Shown here piece by piece: positions 34,266-44,935 of a stretch of DNA of 64,000 nucleotides. The notes beneath the pieces are model-generated. The model ran no database searches. It had not been told where the DNA came from and worked only from the letters and a program-made list of their open reading frames with translations. The position numbers and the translations under genes are program-made. Source of the stretch: Orcinus orca. Taxonomy: Eukaryota > Chordata > Mammalia > Artiodactyla > Delphinidae. The first letter of the stretch is position 1. Each line of letters opens with the position of its first letter. The stretch is from positions 96,151,432 through 96,215,431 of the forward strand of contig NC_064580.1 of the NCBI RefSeq assembly GCF_937001465.1, given 5' to 3'.

Positions 34266-35471
34266 TCATCGCAGCATTGGTAACAACAAGCAGCAGAAAG
34301 AAACAAACAGCAGCCTTGGGGCTTGTGTGCTGTTCCCTTGGGGCTCCTTACAACATTTCTGTTAGTCTTAGGCACACGTCTGTGAGCGCCAAGAGAAGAG
34401 CTTAAGTTCTTCTAGGTCCCAGTCAGGGCAAAACAGAGATCCTGGTATCACGAGGCTGCTGTGAGTGTGGGTGTGAGAGAGCGCGAGAGTGAGCTTGAGG
34501 TCCAGAAGCCACGTTGACTCAGCGATGGTTGTACGTGACCCGTCAAATTAGCTTTTCTCCAGGAGGAACAGACTGTCATTCTTTGCTTCTCCCTCAGTAG
34601 TAAAGGACCACTTGCCTGGATGAAGGAAGCTGCTTAAATCCATCCCCACAGCTCACACAAGCAGAATTTGTTCCTGACTTGCTTGTTCTTGAGCCAATCA
34701 GGAACCCCCTTACAAAGGGTTCCTAGTGTGGGTTTTAACAAGTCTGGACTTGGGAAACGGTATCCCTACCCGATGCTGCAGACCCGTGGTTTTCTTGTCT
34801 CTGTCTCTTTTTTCTTTTGTGTTTTGCTTTTAAATCACAGAACCCAGTATGTAAAATAGATGAAGGAAAGTTTGGAAGGCTGCCACTTCTGCCCTCCCCA
34901 CCTCCCGCAGCAGCCCCTGAAGGTGTTTCTAAGAAGGTGGGAGAGCGCATTTGCAAACGCTGCAGTTGGCTCCCTGGGTTGTATTAGCTAGCCTTTTTAT
35001 GCCCAGGTCTCTGTCTGGGGAGAAGCCTTGGGCATGGCTGTGGAAATAAGCAGCCTTGCTCTAAGAAACAGGTCTCTACTGTAATAACACACTAGTGTAA
35101 TAACACCTGGCTCCCGCAGTTCCCCTTTGTAATGCTGCCTGATCCGCAGCAGTTGGAGCTGAGATTGGGACTGACCGCATGTTTAGGGAGCCCAGAGCTC
35201 ATTATGCAATGAAGTGTTGTAACCAAAGCGTGTTCACAAAGTGGTTGGGGGATTTTGAGGTGGCGGTGGTGCTCTTCAGAATATTTCAGTTAACGCAAAA
35301 GATGCTGCTTTTCATTTATTTATGCGTGTGTGCCAACTCCAGTGCCATTTTACACAGAGAGCCACTTGTTTACATGCTCTCCCATCTGCCATGGCATAAC
35401 CTGACACAGTTTTGTCTGCCTCTGCATCAGAGTCAGGGTGTGACCTGCACTTTATCTCTTTTCCTCTCCAG
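34266..35471. other. Repeat-poor intron before exon B
   Basis: No transposon recognised. A short local duplication (gtaataacac twice, at 35080-35105) is visible. It ends in the exon B acceptor. Confidence 0.5.
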
Positions 35472-35538
35472 GCTACAGATGCACATGTTGAATGGAGCTC
35501 TTCTTGCCCTGCTGTTTCCTGTGGTAAATACGCGGCTG
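35472..35538 (+). CDS. TMEM164: TMEM164 internal coding exon B (67 nt)
   Basis: Seen: the acceptor tract tctcttttcctctccag ends at 35471 and a consensus GTAAGT donor starts at 35539. The first base, G, completes the lysine codon split from exon A. The next 22 codons are open and contain LQMHMLNGALLALLFP followed by VVNTRL, ending on a codon boundary. Known: this string matches my recollection of human TMEM164 at about residues 148-169, a transmembrane helix followed by a polar loop; the next exon should begin LPFELEIYY. I did not find that next exon in the remaining 28.5 kb. Phase match, both splice signals and peptide identity make the assignment strong. The open frame continues upstream of the acceptor by chance, so an ATG-based prediction of 125 codons here (35179-35556) is not the real product. 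I see no frameshift or stop, so the exon looks functional. Confidence 0.92.
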
Positions 35539-35626
35539 GTAAGTAACCTCTTCTAGGAACATACCAGCAACATACAAAACGGTATTTGCTTGCTCATCCT
35601 TAGCTCATGTGCCCGTGTGAGTTTTA

Positions 35627-35829
35627 ATTTTTTTAATTATTTTTATTAAAGTATAGCTGATTTACGATATTATATCAGTTTCAGGTGTACAACATAGTGA
35701 TTCAATATTTTTATAGATTCATCTCCATTTAAAGTTATTATGAAATATTGGCTATATTCTCTGTGCTGTGCAGTGTGTCCTTAGAGCTTGTTTATTTTAC
35801 ACATAGTAGTTTCTACCCCTTCCCCCTCC
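35627..35829 (-). mobile_element. Artiodactyl-type L1 3' end, antisense
   Basis: 'aaagtatagctgatttacg' and 'cagtttcaggtgtacaaca' identify it. The flanks gtgtgagtttta (35615-35626) and gtgtaagttttta (35830-35842) form an imperfect duplication. It lies 88 bp after exon B. Confidence 0.87.
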
Positions 35830-35842
35830 GTGTAAGTTTTTA

Positions 35843-36439
35843 AATATCTACACATTCAATGTTGAGGTCTGATGCAGCCCTGTTTGGGTACAGTGGGGCT
35901 TGATGGGGCCGAGAGTATTGTGTGGAACTCTTAGGGCTTTAATAAGGGTTTAGGCCAGAACCAAAACGGACCAAAAAAGCCTACAGAGGCTCTTGGAAGG
36001 GTTTGGTGAAGAGAAAGGGGGCCCCGCCCATTCGACAGAGGCTTCTAGGTGTCCTAAGGGCCTCTAGTGTGGACTCGGCCACATTGGTCCAGAATAATCC
36101 GCTTTGCCAAAGGCCCCTTTGGGCAAGAACTGGATTTCTTCCCTGTTCCTCCAAACCCACAGGGCAGTCTGGCCCACACATCCCCCCAGTGGCTAGCAGG
36201 TAGAATCCCCCTGTGGCAGGTGGCTGGGTGATGAACCAGTGCAGAGGGGAAGCAGAAGCTACAGGAGTGGCTGGGCCCTGTCCTCAGACTCCCATATGTG
36301 GGACTGCAGAGGGATTAGCAGGCTGGGTTAGAAAGCTCAGGGAAAGAAATCACCTGTGAAATCCTTCCTACTGCTTTCTGTTTTCATGACTTAAATTTGC
36401 CTCATGCATTAAGATCATAGTTTAAATCTCATAATGATA
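35843..36439. other. No recognisable feature
   Basis: No repeat or exon recognised; mirror-image 66-codon frames on both strands at about 35981-36203 are not convincing. Confidence 0.5.
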
Positions 36440-36640
36440 ACCCTTCCTCTCTGGATAGCATTTTATAGTTTACAAGGTCTTTTCCAATAACAATTGTGTA
36501 ACGTAGATATTAAGCTGGGTGAGGGCAAGTATTATGGCCTCTTGTTATAGAAGAAACTGACATTCAGGGAGACACACAAATTCTAAGTGGCAGAGTTGGG
36601 AGTGGAGACTAAGCCTCAGATCCTACAACCACAGCTACAC
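36440..36640 (-). repeat. MIR SINE
   Basis: 'agcattttatagtttacaag' and 'taagtggcagagttgggagt' fit a MIR in reverse. Confidence 0.7.
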
Positions 36641-36747
36641 TTCACTCTCTCTGAGGATTTAGTCACTCCCTCTCCACAAATACTCATGTATACCCTTATG
36701 ATGGTGATACTTTTCTAGGTGCCTATTATATATACATCAGTAGAAAT

Positions 36748-36876
36748 TCCTCCCTTCCTCCCTCCCTCCATCCCTCCCTCCCTCCCTCCCTTCCTTCCTT
36801 CCTTCCTTCCTTCCTTCCTTCCTTCTTTCCTTCCCTCCCTCCCTCCCTTTCCCTCTCTGCCCTTCTTCCCCTCTCT
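36748..36876. repeat. Pyrimidine tract, (CCTT)n / (CCCT)n
   Basis: About 130 bases almost purely pyrimidine on the + strand, in CCTC and CCTT units. The low-complexity frames that cross it (Pro/Ser/Leu or Lys/Glu/Gly repeats) are artefacts. Confidence 0.96.
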
Positions 36877-37794
36877 AATGGCAGATTTTCTATTATATTT
36901 GTTATGACACCTAATACTTTCCAAATAAATGTCAAGCTATAGCCAGCCAGCTTATCAAGAATGTCCAAGTAACTTTCCTTAACATTGAGATTTCTTTGAT
37001 GAGCTCTCTCTTAACTAGCGATTCCAGTCACTCTGGTAAATAATCTTGGTCCTCTTTTTCTAAAATGAGGCCAATAAAAGCTCACAATGGTGGCTCCATT
37101 TGCATATGTCTTGACAGTTGGCTTTGGTCTTGGTCTGGTTATTTTAAGTGGTTGGGACCACTCCTGGGTTACCCTGGCTTTCCAGACTTTTTGCTTTGCA
37201 ACCCCTTATTTGAACTCAGACCTCTTGTTTGACTTAAAATAAGACACAGGAAGGTAGGCAACTCTTTAAGCCTGATGATCCAGTTAGGCAGGAAGTCAGC
37301 TTTTGACTTCTCTTTTGCCCTTCCTTCCTTCTTGGCCCTTGATCTTTTTAATCCTTTTTTTCCTAATTAGCTATAATGAGGAAACAAGGAAAGTAGAATG
37401 AACTAATTGGTGTGTATTCCAGTAACACAGACATGCATACACTCACATATATAAAGACAGAGAGTGAGGGAGTTGGAGGAAGTTGCCACAGTCAGCTAAA
37501 GGATTCGGGTCATCAGTGAATTTCCATGTGCTGTAGTACTCTGTCCTATGCCTCATTGGCACTGGGGTTTGCAGACCAGCTAGAGAATACCCAGATCCAA
37601 CTTCCTCCTGGTTCTTCATCTTAGAAGCTGACACCTTAGAAGAAGGAACGTGTATTCCAATGGCCCATATTACAAGTAAGTGCTCTTTGCCTCCAGGATT
37701 TCAGAGTAGGTCTCTTTCTGGCTTCAGATGAAGTGTCTCAAGGGCGATTTCCCTTTTGTTTCTTGGAGGGAAGGAGGGGAAATGCATCACAGAA
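36877..37794. other. No recognisable feature
   Basis: Intron sequence without a recognised repeat. Confidence 0.5.
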
Positions 37795-37965
37795 CTATTA
37801 TTAGATCAGCAGAGAGCTGAAAGCTTGTCTGGTCTAATCTTCTAGAGGGGGAACTTAGATGGATAAATGACTTGCCTAAAAAGCCAAGGTGGGTGCGCCT
37901 CGAACCCAGGTCTCCTGACTCAGACTTCAGAGCCCTTTTCCTGTTGTCTGATTGAAATCCAGTGT
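37795..37965 (-). repeat. MIR-like SINE
   Basis: 'gataaatgacttgcctaa' and 'cgaacccaggtctcctgact' fit MIR in reverse. Confidence 0.7.
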
Positions 37966-39185
37966 GAGTTTGAATACTAGTGAGTCAGGATGCTGGAGAT
38001 GCTGCTTAGCTTCTCTCCATCTAAAAGTGTTGGGTCATAGGCTTCTTTGGTAAGTTGACGAGGACCATAGAGCCTCTTCCCAGATGCGCAGAGACAGGTT
38101 TGCATACAATTTCAGGGGGGACACAGACTGCCACCTCCTGCCCCTTTTGCCCATAAGCCCATCCATGGATCCCATGTTAAGATCCCCCCAGCCCACGCTG
38201 TCCGTAGTCCATGGCTTGGAGAATAGATGAGCTGCCTCTTTTGTGAGCTCCTTGTTATAGCCAGTGGCTTTTTGGTCTGATGGTGATGGGGTTCCTTATC
38301 TATGCCTGGGACTTTGCAAAGAATATCATCCACGCCAGGCTAAACCACCTTCTGGAAAGTGCAAGCCAAGAGGCAGGGGCGGGGGTTAAGTAGGGGGCCT
38401 GTGGAACTTGCCTGCATATTAGCTTTTCAGTTATAGCTCTTACCTTGCAAAGCTGGTGGTCTGGTCCTCAGAATGAGCCACTGGGCCCAAGCTGCATCCC
38501 CAGACCTGTGCCTTTTGCCCTGAAATGCCCATGACAGTTCCTTATAAATGTGATGTGTTCTGAGCAAGGGAGATTGGAAACAGAAAAGAAACATAAGACA
38601 CTGTATCAGCCCCCTTCTCAGACCAGAGACTCTGGCCTGGCCAGTATTTATGTTTGCAGCCAGCTGTCTTCTACTAGAATAATAAGGAGAAGAAGAATAA
38701 TGATTCTTTTCATCGAGCTCCTTTCTTCTTCAAGGCTCAAAGCCTCAAGTATATTATTATTTCATTATCAAAATTGCCCATTATTGTGTATCCATGTTGA
38801 TCTGTTACATTAGTTCCTTTTCTCCTCCTTTACCACCCCTCCCCTTTTACCCAGTTCTTTTTCTCTGTTAGATGGTTCTCCTGAATGTTCCTAACTCTCA
38901 GACTGAGTGGAAGAGGTTAGATTTTTTTCATTACTGGGGTGACTACTCCCCATCCACAATCATTATTTCAATGTTCTTGGGATGTAACTGCCACCGGCAC
39001 ACCTTGTACCCGTGTGGGCTTCTGGGAAAACTTTGCTGTCACCAATGCAGATCGGCTCTCACTCTGCTGATTGGCATATTGAAACATGCTAATTGACCTA
39101 AGAAAAGTTATTTCTGTGAGTGGGAAATTGAGCTATTTTAAAAAGTTATAGTTTGGGGTTTTGGACCTGAACTACGGACAGAACG
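37966..39185. other. No recognisable feature
   Basis: No repeat or exon recognised in about 1.2 kb. Confidence 0.5.
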
Positions 39186-39196
39186 TCCCTTTGCTT

Positions 39197-39573
39197 AATT
39201 TTTTTTTTTTTTTGCATTTTTGAGAGTTTATTTTTGAAACAGAAAAATTGTACATTACAAATACAAGACATTTTAGGATAATTTTGAGGGCTTTTTTTTT
39301 TTTTTTTTTTAAATGGAATTCATTACAATATTGCTTCTGGTATTTTTCTATGTTTTGGTTTTTTGGCTGTGAGGCATGTGGGATCTTAGCTCTCTGACCA
39401 GGGATTGAACCAGCACCCCCTGCATTGGAAGGCGAAGTTCTAAACACTGGACCACTGGACCACCAGGGAAGTCCCGAGGGCTTTTTTTTAAGTAATGTGA
39501 CCGATAAGTTAATGTAATTTTTAGCTATCTGATTTCTTTTTCTTATTTAAGCTCAAAGAAGTAAAACTATAAT
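39197..39573 (-). mobile_element. Small processed retrocopy (3' UTR-like), holding a SINE
   Basis: On the minus strand it ends with an AATAAA signal, then about 15 bases, then a poly-A run. The flanks tccctttgctt at 39186-39196 and 39574-39584 are a perfect 11-bp duplication. Without the SINE it is about 190 bp. The parent transcript is not recognised. Confidence 0.6.
39299..39475 (-). mobile_element. CHR-type SINE with a longer tail, in the retrocopy
   Basis: The tail text 'gaattcattacaatattgc' precedes 'ggcatgtgggatcttagctc' and the head 'ggaccaccagggaagtccc'. Perfect 13-bp duplication gagggcttttttt at 39286-39298 and 39476-39488. The word ggaccact is doubled near the head. Confidence 0.92.
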
Positions 39574-39849
39574 TCCCTTTGCTTTCTTAATAGTACTTAA
39601 AATAGAAAAAGCTTGCTTTCAAAAGAGGCCTTAGCTTTCTGAAGAATTGATTTGGGCAAAATTGCGCCTCAACCTTCTACAAACACCAGCGTGTTTCTGA
39701 TCAGATGAATGCCAAGTGTGCAGGGATGCGGAAGGTGGTGAGAACGCCTGGTCTTCCACCAAATTCTAGGGCCTACCCTAGAATATGTCTAATTGCTGCC
39801 TGTACTTCAAGATTAACCTCTGAGGGTCTTACATCCTCCATGAATACAG

Positions 39850-40010
39850 CCCAGCCATACCAGTCAGTCCAGATTTTTATTGAGCACTTTTCTGTGTTAA
39901 GTATTGTGCCGTATGCTGCTGGAGATGCAAAAGCAACCAGAATACATTCCTGGCCTTGAAGGAACTTGCAGTTTAGTTAGAAAGATGAGGCATAAGTGCC
40001 TGAGAGGTGA
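39850..40010 (-). repeat. L2 LINE 3' part, antisense
   Basis: 'tttttattgagcacttttct' and 'ccttgaaggaacttgcagtt' fit L2 in reverse. A related piece may continue at 40320-40500 ('ggccagaggcatggaggt'). Confidence 0.6.
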
Positions 40011-40117
40011 TGGCAATGTTAGAGTCAAAATGGTGAAAAAGGAAAATTGCAAGGCAATTCAGGCTCAATTGCTAAATTGCAGTTGTTCCGACCTCTAAGA
40101 AAATGGGAAAAGGATTA

Positions 40118-40312
40118 ATATTAGCAGCATTTTTTGAGCACCTACCATGTGCCAGGCAATTTATGGATGTTCTTATTTAATTCTCACAAGAACCCGATTT
40201 TACCTATGAGGAAACTGAAGTTCAAAGACGCTAAATGACTTGCTCAGGGTTACATGGTTTGTAGGTACTAAAGCTAAACCCGAGGACTTTGCACTCTAAT
40301 GCATTGTCTCCT
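40118..40312 (-). repeat. MIR SINE
   Basis: 'gagcacctaccatgtgccag' and 'aaatgacttgctcagggtta' are MIR in reverse. Confidence 0.88.
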
Positions 40313-40714
40313 GGAGAGGTCGTTGGATGCGGTGGTCCAGAAAGGCTTCATGGAGAAGTAAAGCCTGAACCAAACCTTGAAGCGCTATTAGAATGTGCAT
40401 GCAAATTGCAGAGGAAGGAGGTAGTTCAACCAAAGGAATGCCGGGGCCAGAGGCATGGAGGTAGGAACCAGTAAACTCCTCACTGAGAGTCTGAAGAGCA
40501 GGATGGAGAGTCATGAACTCCAGTTCGTATATATAGACTTTGCACCTTATTTGCCGATCACCAGAAGACATCCTGTGACGCCGCTTCTGTCACATCTTCT
40601 AGCCCTTGTAGTGTTTAGATTTTATGTGTATTTCTTATCTTTTCCACCACTGCTAAGAATTCCTTGCAAGTAGATGGGACTTTGCAACCACAAAAGCTTT
40701 CACGAATACAAATA

Positions 40715-41035
40715 TGTCACCCTAGTGTAGTTGTTAAGAGTATGGACTCAGGGATCAGATCCTGTAGGTTCATACCCTGGCTGTGCTACTCGTGTGTGTG
40801 TGTGTGTGTGTGTGTTCCTGTATGTGTGTGTAAGAGAGAGGGAGGGAGGAAGGGAACTTGGCCAAGTTACTTAACTTGAATGGGCTTCCGTGCTCTCATC
40901 TATGATATGGGGGTGCCTCCCTCCTAAAACTGTTGCAAGGATTAAATCAGTTAATATGTGTAAAGCACGCAGCAGAGCGCCTGGCGGATAGGAAGCCCTC
41001 AAGCAGCATTAGTTGTTAATTATTAGTCTTTGGTC
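40715..41035 (+). repeat. MIR SINE with an internal GT repeat
   Basis: MIR start ('gttgttaagagtatggactc') and end ('gtgtaaagcacgcagcag') flank a GT microsatellite and a purine-rich stretch at about 40790-40855. Confidence 0.85.
40792..40814. repeat. (GT)n microsatellite
   Basis: About 11 GT units inside the MIR, with more TG text to 40832. Confidence 0.93.
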
Positions 41036-41065
41036 TTCACAGAAACCCTGCGAGGTGGGTATTAG
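41036..41065 (-). repeat. MIR SINE, first part
   Basis: 'gaaaccctgcgaggtgggta' is MIR in reverse. It is cut by the LTR and resumes at 41686. Confidence 0.8.
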
Positions 41066-41685
41066 TGTTACTGCGCCAGGTTCATTTGCCTGACGCGCGG
41101 CAAGCCAAATGCTGAGATGCTGAGGTTTGCCACAGAGAAAGATGTATTCACAAGGCAGCCAAGCAAGGAGAACAGATCTCAAATCCACCTCCCGCAAGGC
41201 GAGGGGCTCAGGATATTAATGGGACAAGGAAGGAGGGTGGTCTGAGGCCTGGGGTAAAATGATTGGTGGCAAGAAGGTGAAGTAATCTGTGTTCTGTGCA
41301 AGTGTATCTGAGTTACATGCTTCTTCATGGACTGCAGGTTCAGAAAAATGGTGACCTTAGCATGATCTGAGGGTGGAGTTTTTGGCCCTCTGATATCAAA
41401 AGGTTATGCATCAGGCACTCTCAGGCCCAGTTGAGCGGTTGGCGGTCTCGACCAGTTTCAACTGGGCAAGACTAGTTCCACGTTCCTGAAAAACAACTTA
41501 ACACCTCCGTAGGGGGTGGTGAAAGGAGTCTTGTGATATAATCTTTAAGCTTCATGCAGCTTGGAGGGTATACAGTTTGTAAGAATAGTTAAGGCGAGCT
41601 TGGTCGGTGAAGGCAGGTGACAGAATATTATTTATTAAGCAAGTTATGGGTTAAGGAATCTAGCTGATGACTGCGCTCGGTTTCA
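41066..41685 (-). mobile_element. Solo LTR of an endogenous retrovirus, class I-like
   Basis: TG...CA termini and a 4-bp duplication ttag at 41062-41065 and 41686-41689, exactly restoring MIR text across the site. On the minus strand the right part reads 'tctctgtggcaaacctcag' and ends in 'gcgcagtaaca', typical of gamma-type LTR ends. It is 620 bp, with no internal viral genes. Confidence 0.88.
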
Positions 41686-41812
41686 TTAGTGTCTCCATTT
41701 TACAGATAAGCCTTAGAAAGTTTAAATAACTTGCCCAGGGACACACAGGAATGGACAGAACTGGCCTGAGAACTTCTGTCTTTCTGATACCAAACCTCAT
41801 GGGCTTCCTTCC
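41686..41812 (-). repeat. MIR SINE, second part
   Basis: 'ctccattttacagataagcc' and 'aacttgcccagggacacac' continue the MIR cut at 41065. Confidence 0.88.
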
Positions 41813-41919
41813 TCCTCTTTCCTAATTGATAAGATTGATTTTCAAGTCTTAAGTCAAGTCAAGTCTTCGCAGAAATTTTATACAACATCCATTAGAGATT
41901 TGGAGGATTGATTATACTT

Positions 41920-42300
41920 TCAAGAATTTTTTTTTTTGCAAAAATAATATACGCTCCTTGAAAAACCATTTAAACAGATGAGTATAAAGAGAAAGCCAAT
42001 CTTTTAACCCCATCAACTTTCAATCCTGTCCCCCCATGGGTAAGTTGTATTAAGGGTTTGTATATGTTGCCACATTTTTCTCTTGCTCGTAAATGCAGAT
42101 AAAGATGTTCACATTTCTAGGGTTGTTGGTTTGTTTGGGTCTAGGTTTCTTGCACTACTGGCATTGCACTATAAACATCTCTCCGGAGTATTTTCCTTTA
42201 ACCTAACAGTAGAATCTGTAATCTCTTCAGGTATGGATGTAGCTCATTCTTTTCCAATAGCTGCTTAGCATTCCATAGTTTGGTTGGACTGTATATTCAG
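41920..42300 (-). mobile_element. Ancient L1 (L1ME-like), antisense
   Basis: 'tagcattccatagtttggtt' and 'ggatgtagctcattc' are old L1 text in reverse. A T10 run lies near its left end. Confidence 0.65.
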
Positions 42301-42309
42301 CCTGTTGCC

Positions 42310-42435
42310 AGGCTCTCAGCACTGCATCATAACTAGTGTCTTCGGGCAGGGATAGTGTCTTTTGTGGTATCTGTCCCCTGCAGGGCACCCAGCACATGGT
42401 AGGTATCCACAGAGAGTGTAAGTGAATTAGTCAGT
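42310..42435 (+). repeat. L2 LINE 3' end
   Basis: 'gggcagggatagtgtctttt' and 'gcacccagcacatggtaggt' are typical L2 3'-end text. Confidence 0.8.
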
Positions 42436-42589
42436 CAACTCGAACCTCTGTCTTGCTCAGAGAAATTCCAGGGATCTTTCACACACATGTCCAGGATAAA
42501 ATCTTAGGTATGAAGACAGAGGGACGATAGATGATATTTTTCCCAGGTGAATTATTTCTTAAACCACTCAAAATAATGATATTTAAAAA

Positions 42590-42925
42590 AAATTAATAAA
42601 ATAATGACGTTTTCCTGATTACAGCTGAAGACATATTTACTGAAGAAAATTTGTGAAATACAGAAAAGTAGAAATAGAAAAATAATCACCACCAATGCAA
42701 AAGTGGTTGTTTTTCAATGTTTTAACAAGAAAAAAAAAAACACAAAGCATGAGGCTTTTGTGCCTCTGCCGTTACAATTGTATAAATGTTTTCTTTACAG
42801 AAGTAATATATTCATAATGGAAAAAAAAGAAAATACAGGAAAACACCAAAATAGAACAGAAAACATTGAGCAGTAACAACTGTTCACATTGTTTGCAGCA
42901 TATTCTCAAGGTCTTCTCGTCTCTG
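42590..42925 (-). mobile_element. Ancient L1 (L1ME-like) fragments, antisense
   Basis: Two copies of 'gaaaatacaggaaaacacc'-type text (42650-42690 and 42830-42860) suggest two adjacent old L1 3' pieces. Confidence 0.55.
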
Positions 42926-42930
42926 CCTGG

Positions 42931-43064
42931 TTAAGAGTTAGCATAATGTAGTGGTCAAGTTGCTGGCCCTGGAGCCAGCCTGTCCTTGCTTTTGTGGCTG
43001 GCTCCTCTGCCTTTATTCATGTGACCTTGGGTAAGCTACAAACTTCTGTGGCTTCATTTTCTTA
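42931..43064 (+). repeat. MIR SINE, first part
   Basis: 'cataatgtagtggtcaagt' and 'gtgaccttgggtaagctac' are the MIR 5' half. It is cut by an L1 and resumes at 43484. Confidence 0.88.
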
Positions 43065-43472
43065 AGCTTTTAAGTTTTTTTTTTTTAACATCTTTATTGG
43101 AGCATAATTGCTTTACAATGGTCTGTTAGGTTCGGCTTTATAACGAAGTGAATCAGTTATACATACACATATGTCCCCATATCTCTTCCCTCTTGCGTCT
43201 CCCTCCCTCCCTCCCTCCCACCCTCCCTATCCCACCCCTCTAGGTGGTCACAAAGCACGGAGCTGATCTCCCTGTGCTATGCAGCTGCTTCCCACTAGCT
43301 ATCTACCTTACGTTTGGTAGTGTATATATGTCCATGCCACTCTCTCACTTTGTCACAGCTTACCCTTCCCCCTCCCCATATCCTCAAGTCCGTTCTCTAG
43401 TAGGTCTGTGTCTTTATTCCTGTCTTACCCCTAGGTTCTTCATGACATTTTTTTTCTTAGATTCCATATATA
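43065..43472 (-). mobile_element. Cetacean-type L1 3' end, antisense, relatively young
   Basis: 'catctttattggagcataat', the (CCTCC)-rich tract at 43198-43235 and 'ctgtgctatgcagctgcttc' match the sense copies at 57118 and 61382. Perfect 11-bp duplication tcattttctta at 43054-43064 and 43473-43483 within a MIR. Confidence 0.95.
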
Positions 43473-43483
43473 TCATTTTCTTA

Positions 43484-43600
43484 TCTGTAGATTGGTGCTC
43501 AGATGAATTGAGATATGTGGGGTAAGCACTTAGCCCGGTGTCCGGCACGCAGTAAGTGTTTAGTAAGTATCAGATGCTGTCGTTGTTACTACTATTCCTA
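43484..43600 (+). repeat. MIR SINE, second part
   Basis: 'gcacttagcccggtgtccgg' and 'cacgcagtaagtgtttagta' are the MIR 3' half. Confidence 0.85.
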
Positions 43601-44195
43601 ACATTATCTTAGAAATCGAGGCGTGTTCCTATTGGCATGTGCTATTTGATGTTAGCCTTCAGGGCCTTGGCCCCAGCTTCCTGGTTGGGTGATGGTGAAG
43701 TGAAGTGGGCTTTGTTTCAGAATTAGCCTTGCCGAGGGAGACTAAAATTCCCTGGCAGGATTTCTTTTCCACATTGACTAATAGCACCTTTGGTTTTTTT
43801 TTTTTTTTTGCATTTGTTTCCCAGACAGCCTGTTTGATTAGGGAACTGGCCAGCTCCCTCTCCTCCCTCGTGACAGGTGAATTAGGCCCACACCTGGTGT
43901 TTCTTCCCATTTGAATGAAACATCGAGACCTTTGGGTTTGTCAGGGACGCCCAAGCCCCCCAACCCATAGGGAAGGTGGCGGCCGTGAATGAGAATGGCA
44001 GGCAGTAGCCTCTGCCTCCGGAGCTTAATAGTTCTTTGCCTTGGTTCTATTCCTAAAAAGCAATTAGAAGGCACAGCCTCTGGCTCGTCCAACCAACACT
44101 TCTCGCTCAACCTTGAGCCACACCCCCAAGCAGTGTTTCTTTATGCAGTAAAAGCCTTAGCTAGTGGGCGAGTTCACTCTCTCCAGTCTGTGGAC
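43601..44195. other. No recognisable feature
   Basis: No repeat or exon recognised, apart from a T15 run near 43795-43810. Confidence 0.5.
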
Positions 44196-44340
44196 CAGTG
44201 GTTCTCAACCGTGGCTGTACCGTAGAATCAACAGAGCTAATTCCAAGACCAGAGCCAATTTCAAGATGTAAAGCTTTTCAAAAAGCACCCCAGGCAATTC
44301 CAGGGTGCAGCTACTGCTGACTGGGAATTGGGGCTCTGAC
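44196..44340 (+). mobile_element. MER5-like hAT relic
   Basis: 'ccagtggttctcaaccgtgg' opens the typical MER5-type element, and 'agcaccccaggcaattcca' fits its body. Confidence 0.65.
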
Positions 44341-44515
44341 CAAGTTCATTTCACCTCATCAAGCATCAGTTTCCCCATGTGTCAAATGGGCTTAGTGACA
44401 TCTACCTCACAGATGTGTTATGGAAGAAAAGATAGCAGACAACAAAAGATAACAAAGAAGAGTTAGCAAAGAGCTTTGAACATTTAAAAGCACTCCACAA
44501 ATGAATCCTTGCCTA
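44341..44515 (+). repeat. MIR SINE fragment
   Basis: 'catcagtttccccatgtgtc' and 'tacctcacagatgtgttatg' fit MIR. Confidence 0.65.
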
Positions 44516-44529
44516 CTTCTTTCTCCCTT

Positions 44530-44935
44530 TAATCATTTTTTGAGGGGAGTTTAATTGAGATATAATTTACATAATACAAATTTATCCTTTTAAAGTGTAC
44601 AAGTCAATGTTTAATTTTAGTCTATTACAGAGTTGTCAACCATTACCACTATTTAATTTTAGAATATTTTCATAATTCCCCAAAAAAGCATTAGTGACCT
44701 CTCTGCTCTCCCCTCCCTAGACCCTGGCAACCGCTAATCTCCTTTCTCTCTCTCAACCACTAATCTCCTGTTGTGCGCATCTCATGTAAATGGAATCACA
44801 TAACATGTAGCCCTTTCTGACTGACTTATTTCACTTAGCATAAAGTTTTCAAGTGCATCCAGGTTGTAGCATGTATCAGTACTTCATTCCTTTTTATGGC
44901 TGAATAATATTCCTTTGTACAATATAGCACATTTT
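44530..44935 (-). mobile_element. L1M-type 3' UTR, antisense, first part
   Basis: 'ttaattgagatataatttac' and 'ttatttcacttagcataaag' are old L1 text. It is split by a younger L1 3' end. Confidence 0.85.

Larger units (their letters stand above)
14574..35471 (+). other. TMEM164: TMEM164 intron between exons A and B (20,898 bp, phase 2)
   Basis: The intron is bounded by GTAAGG and a tctccag acceptor, both U2-type. It is filled largely by antisense L1/HAL1-like sequence, with MIR, SINE and DNA-transposon relics. The most repeat-poor parts are the first kilobase, 20.4-22.8 kb, and the last 1.2 kb before exon B. Confidence 0.88.

Noticed and set aside
35179..35556. 125-codon frame covering exon B
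   Set aside because: The frame runs through the acceptor and donor; only 35472-35538 matches TMEM164.
36715..36968. Low-complexity frames rich in Lys/Glu/Gly or Pro/Ser
   Set aside because: They translate a simple CCTT/CCCT repeat.
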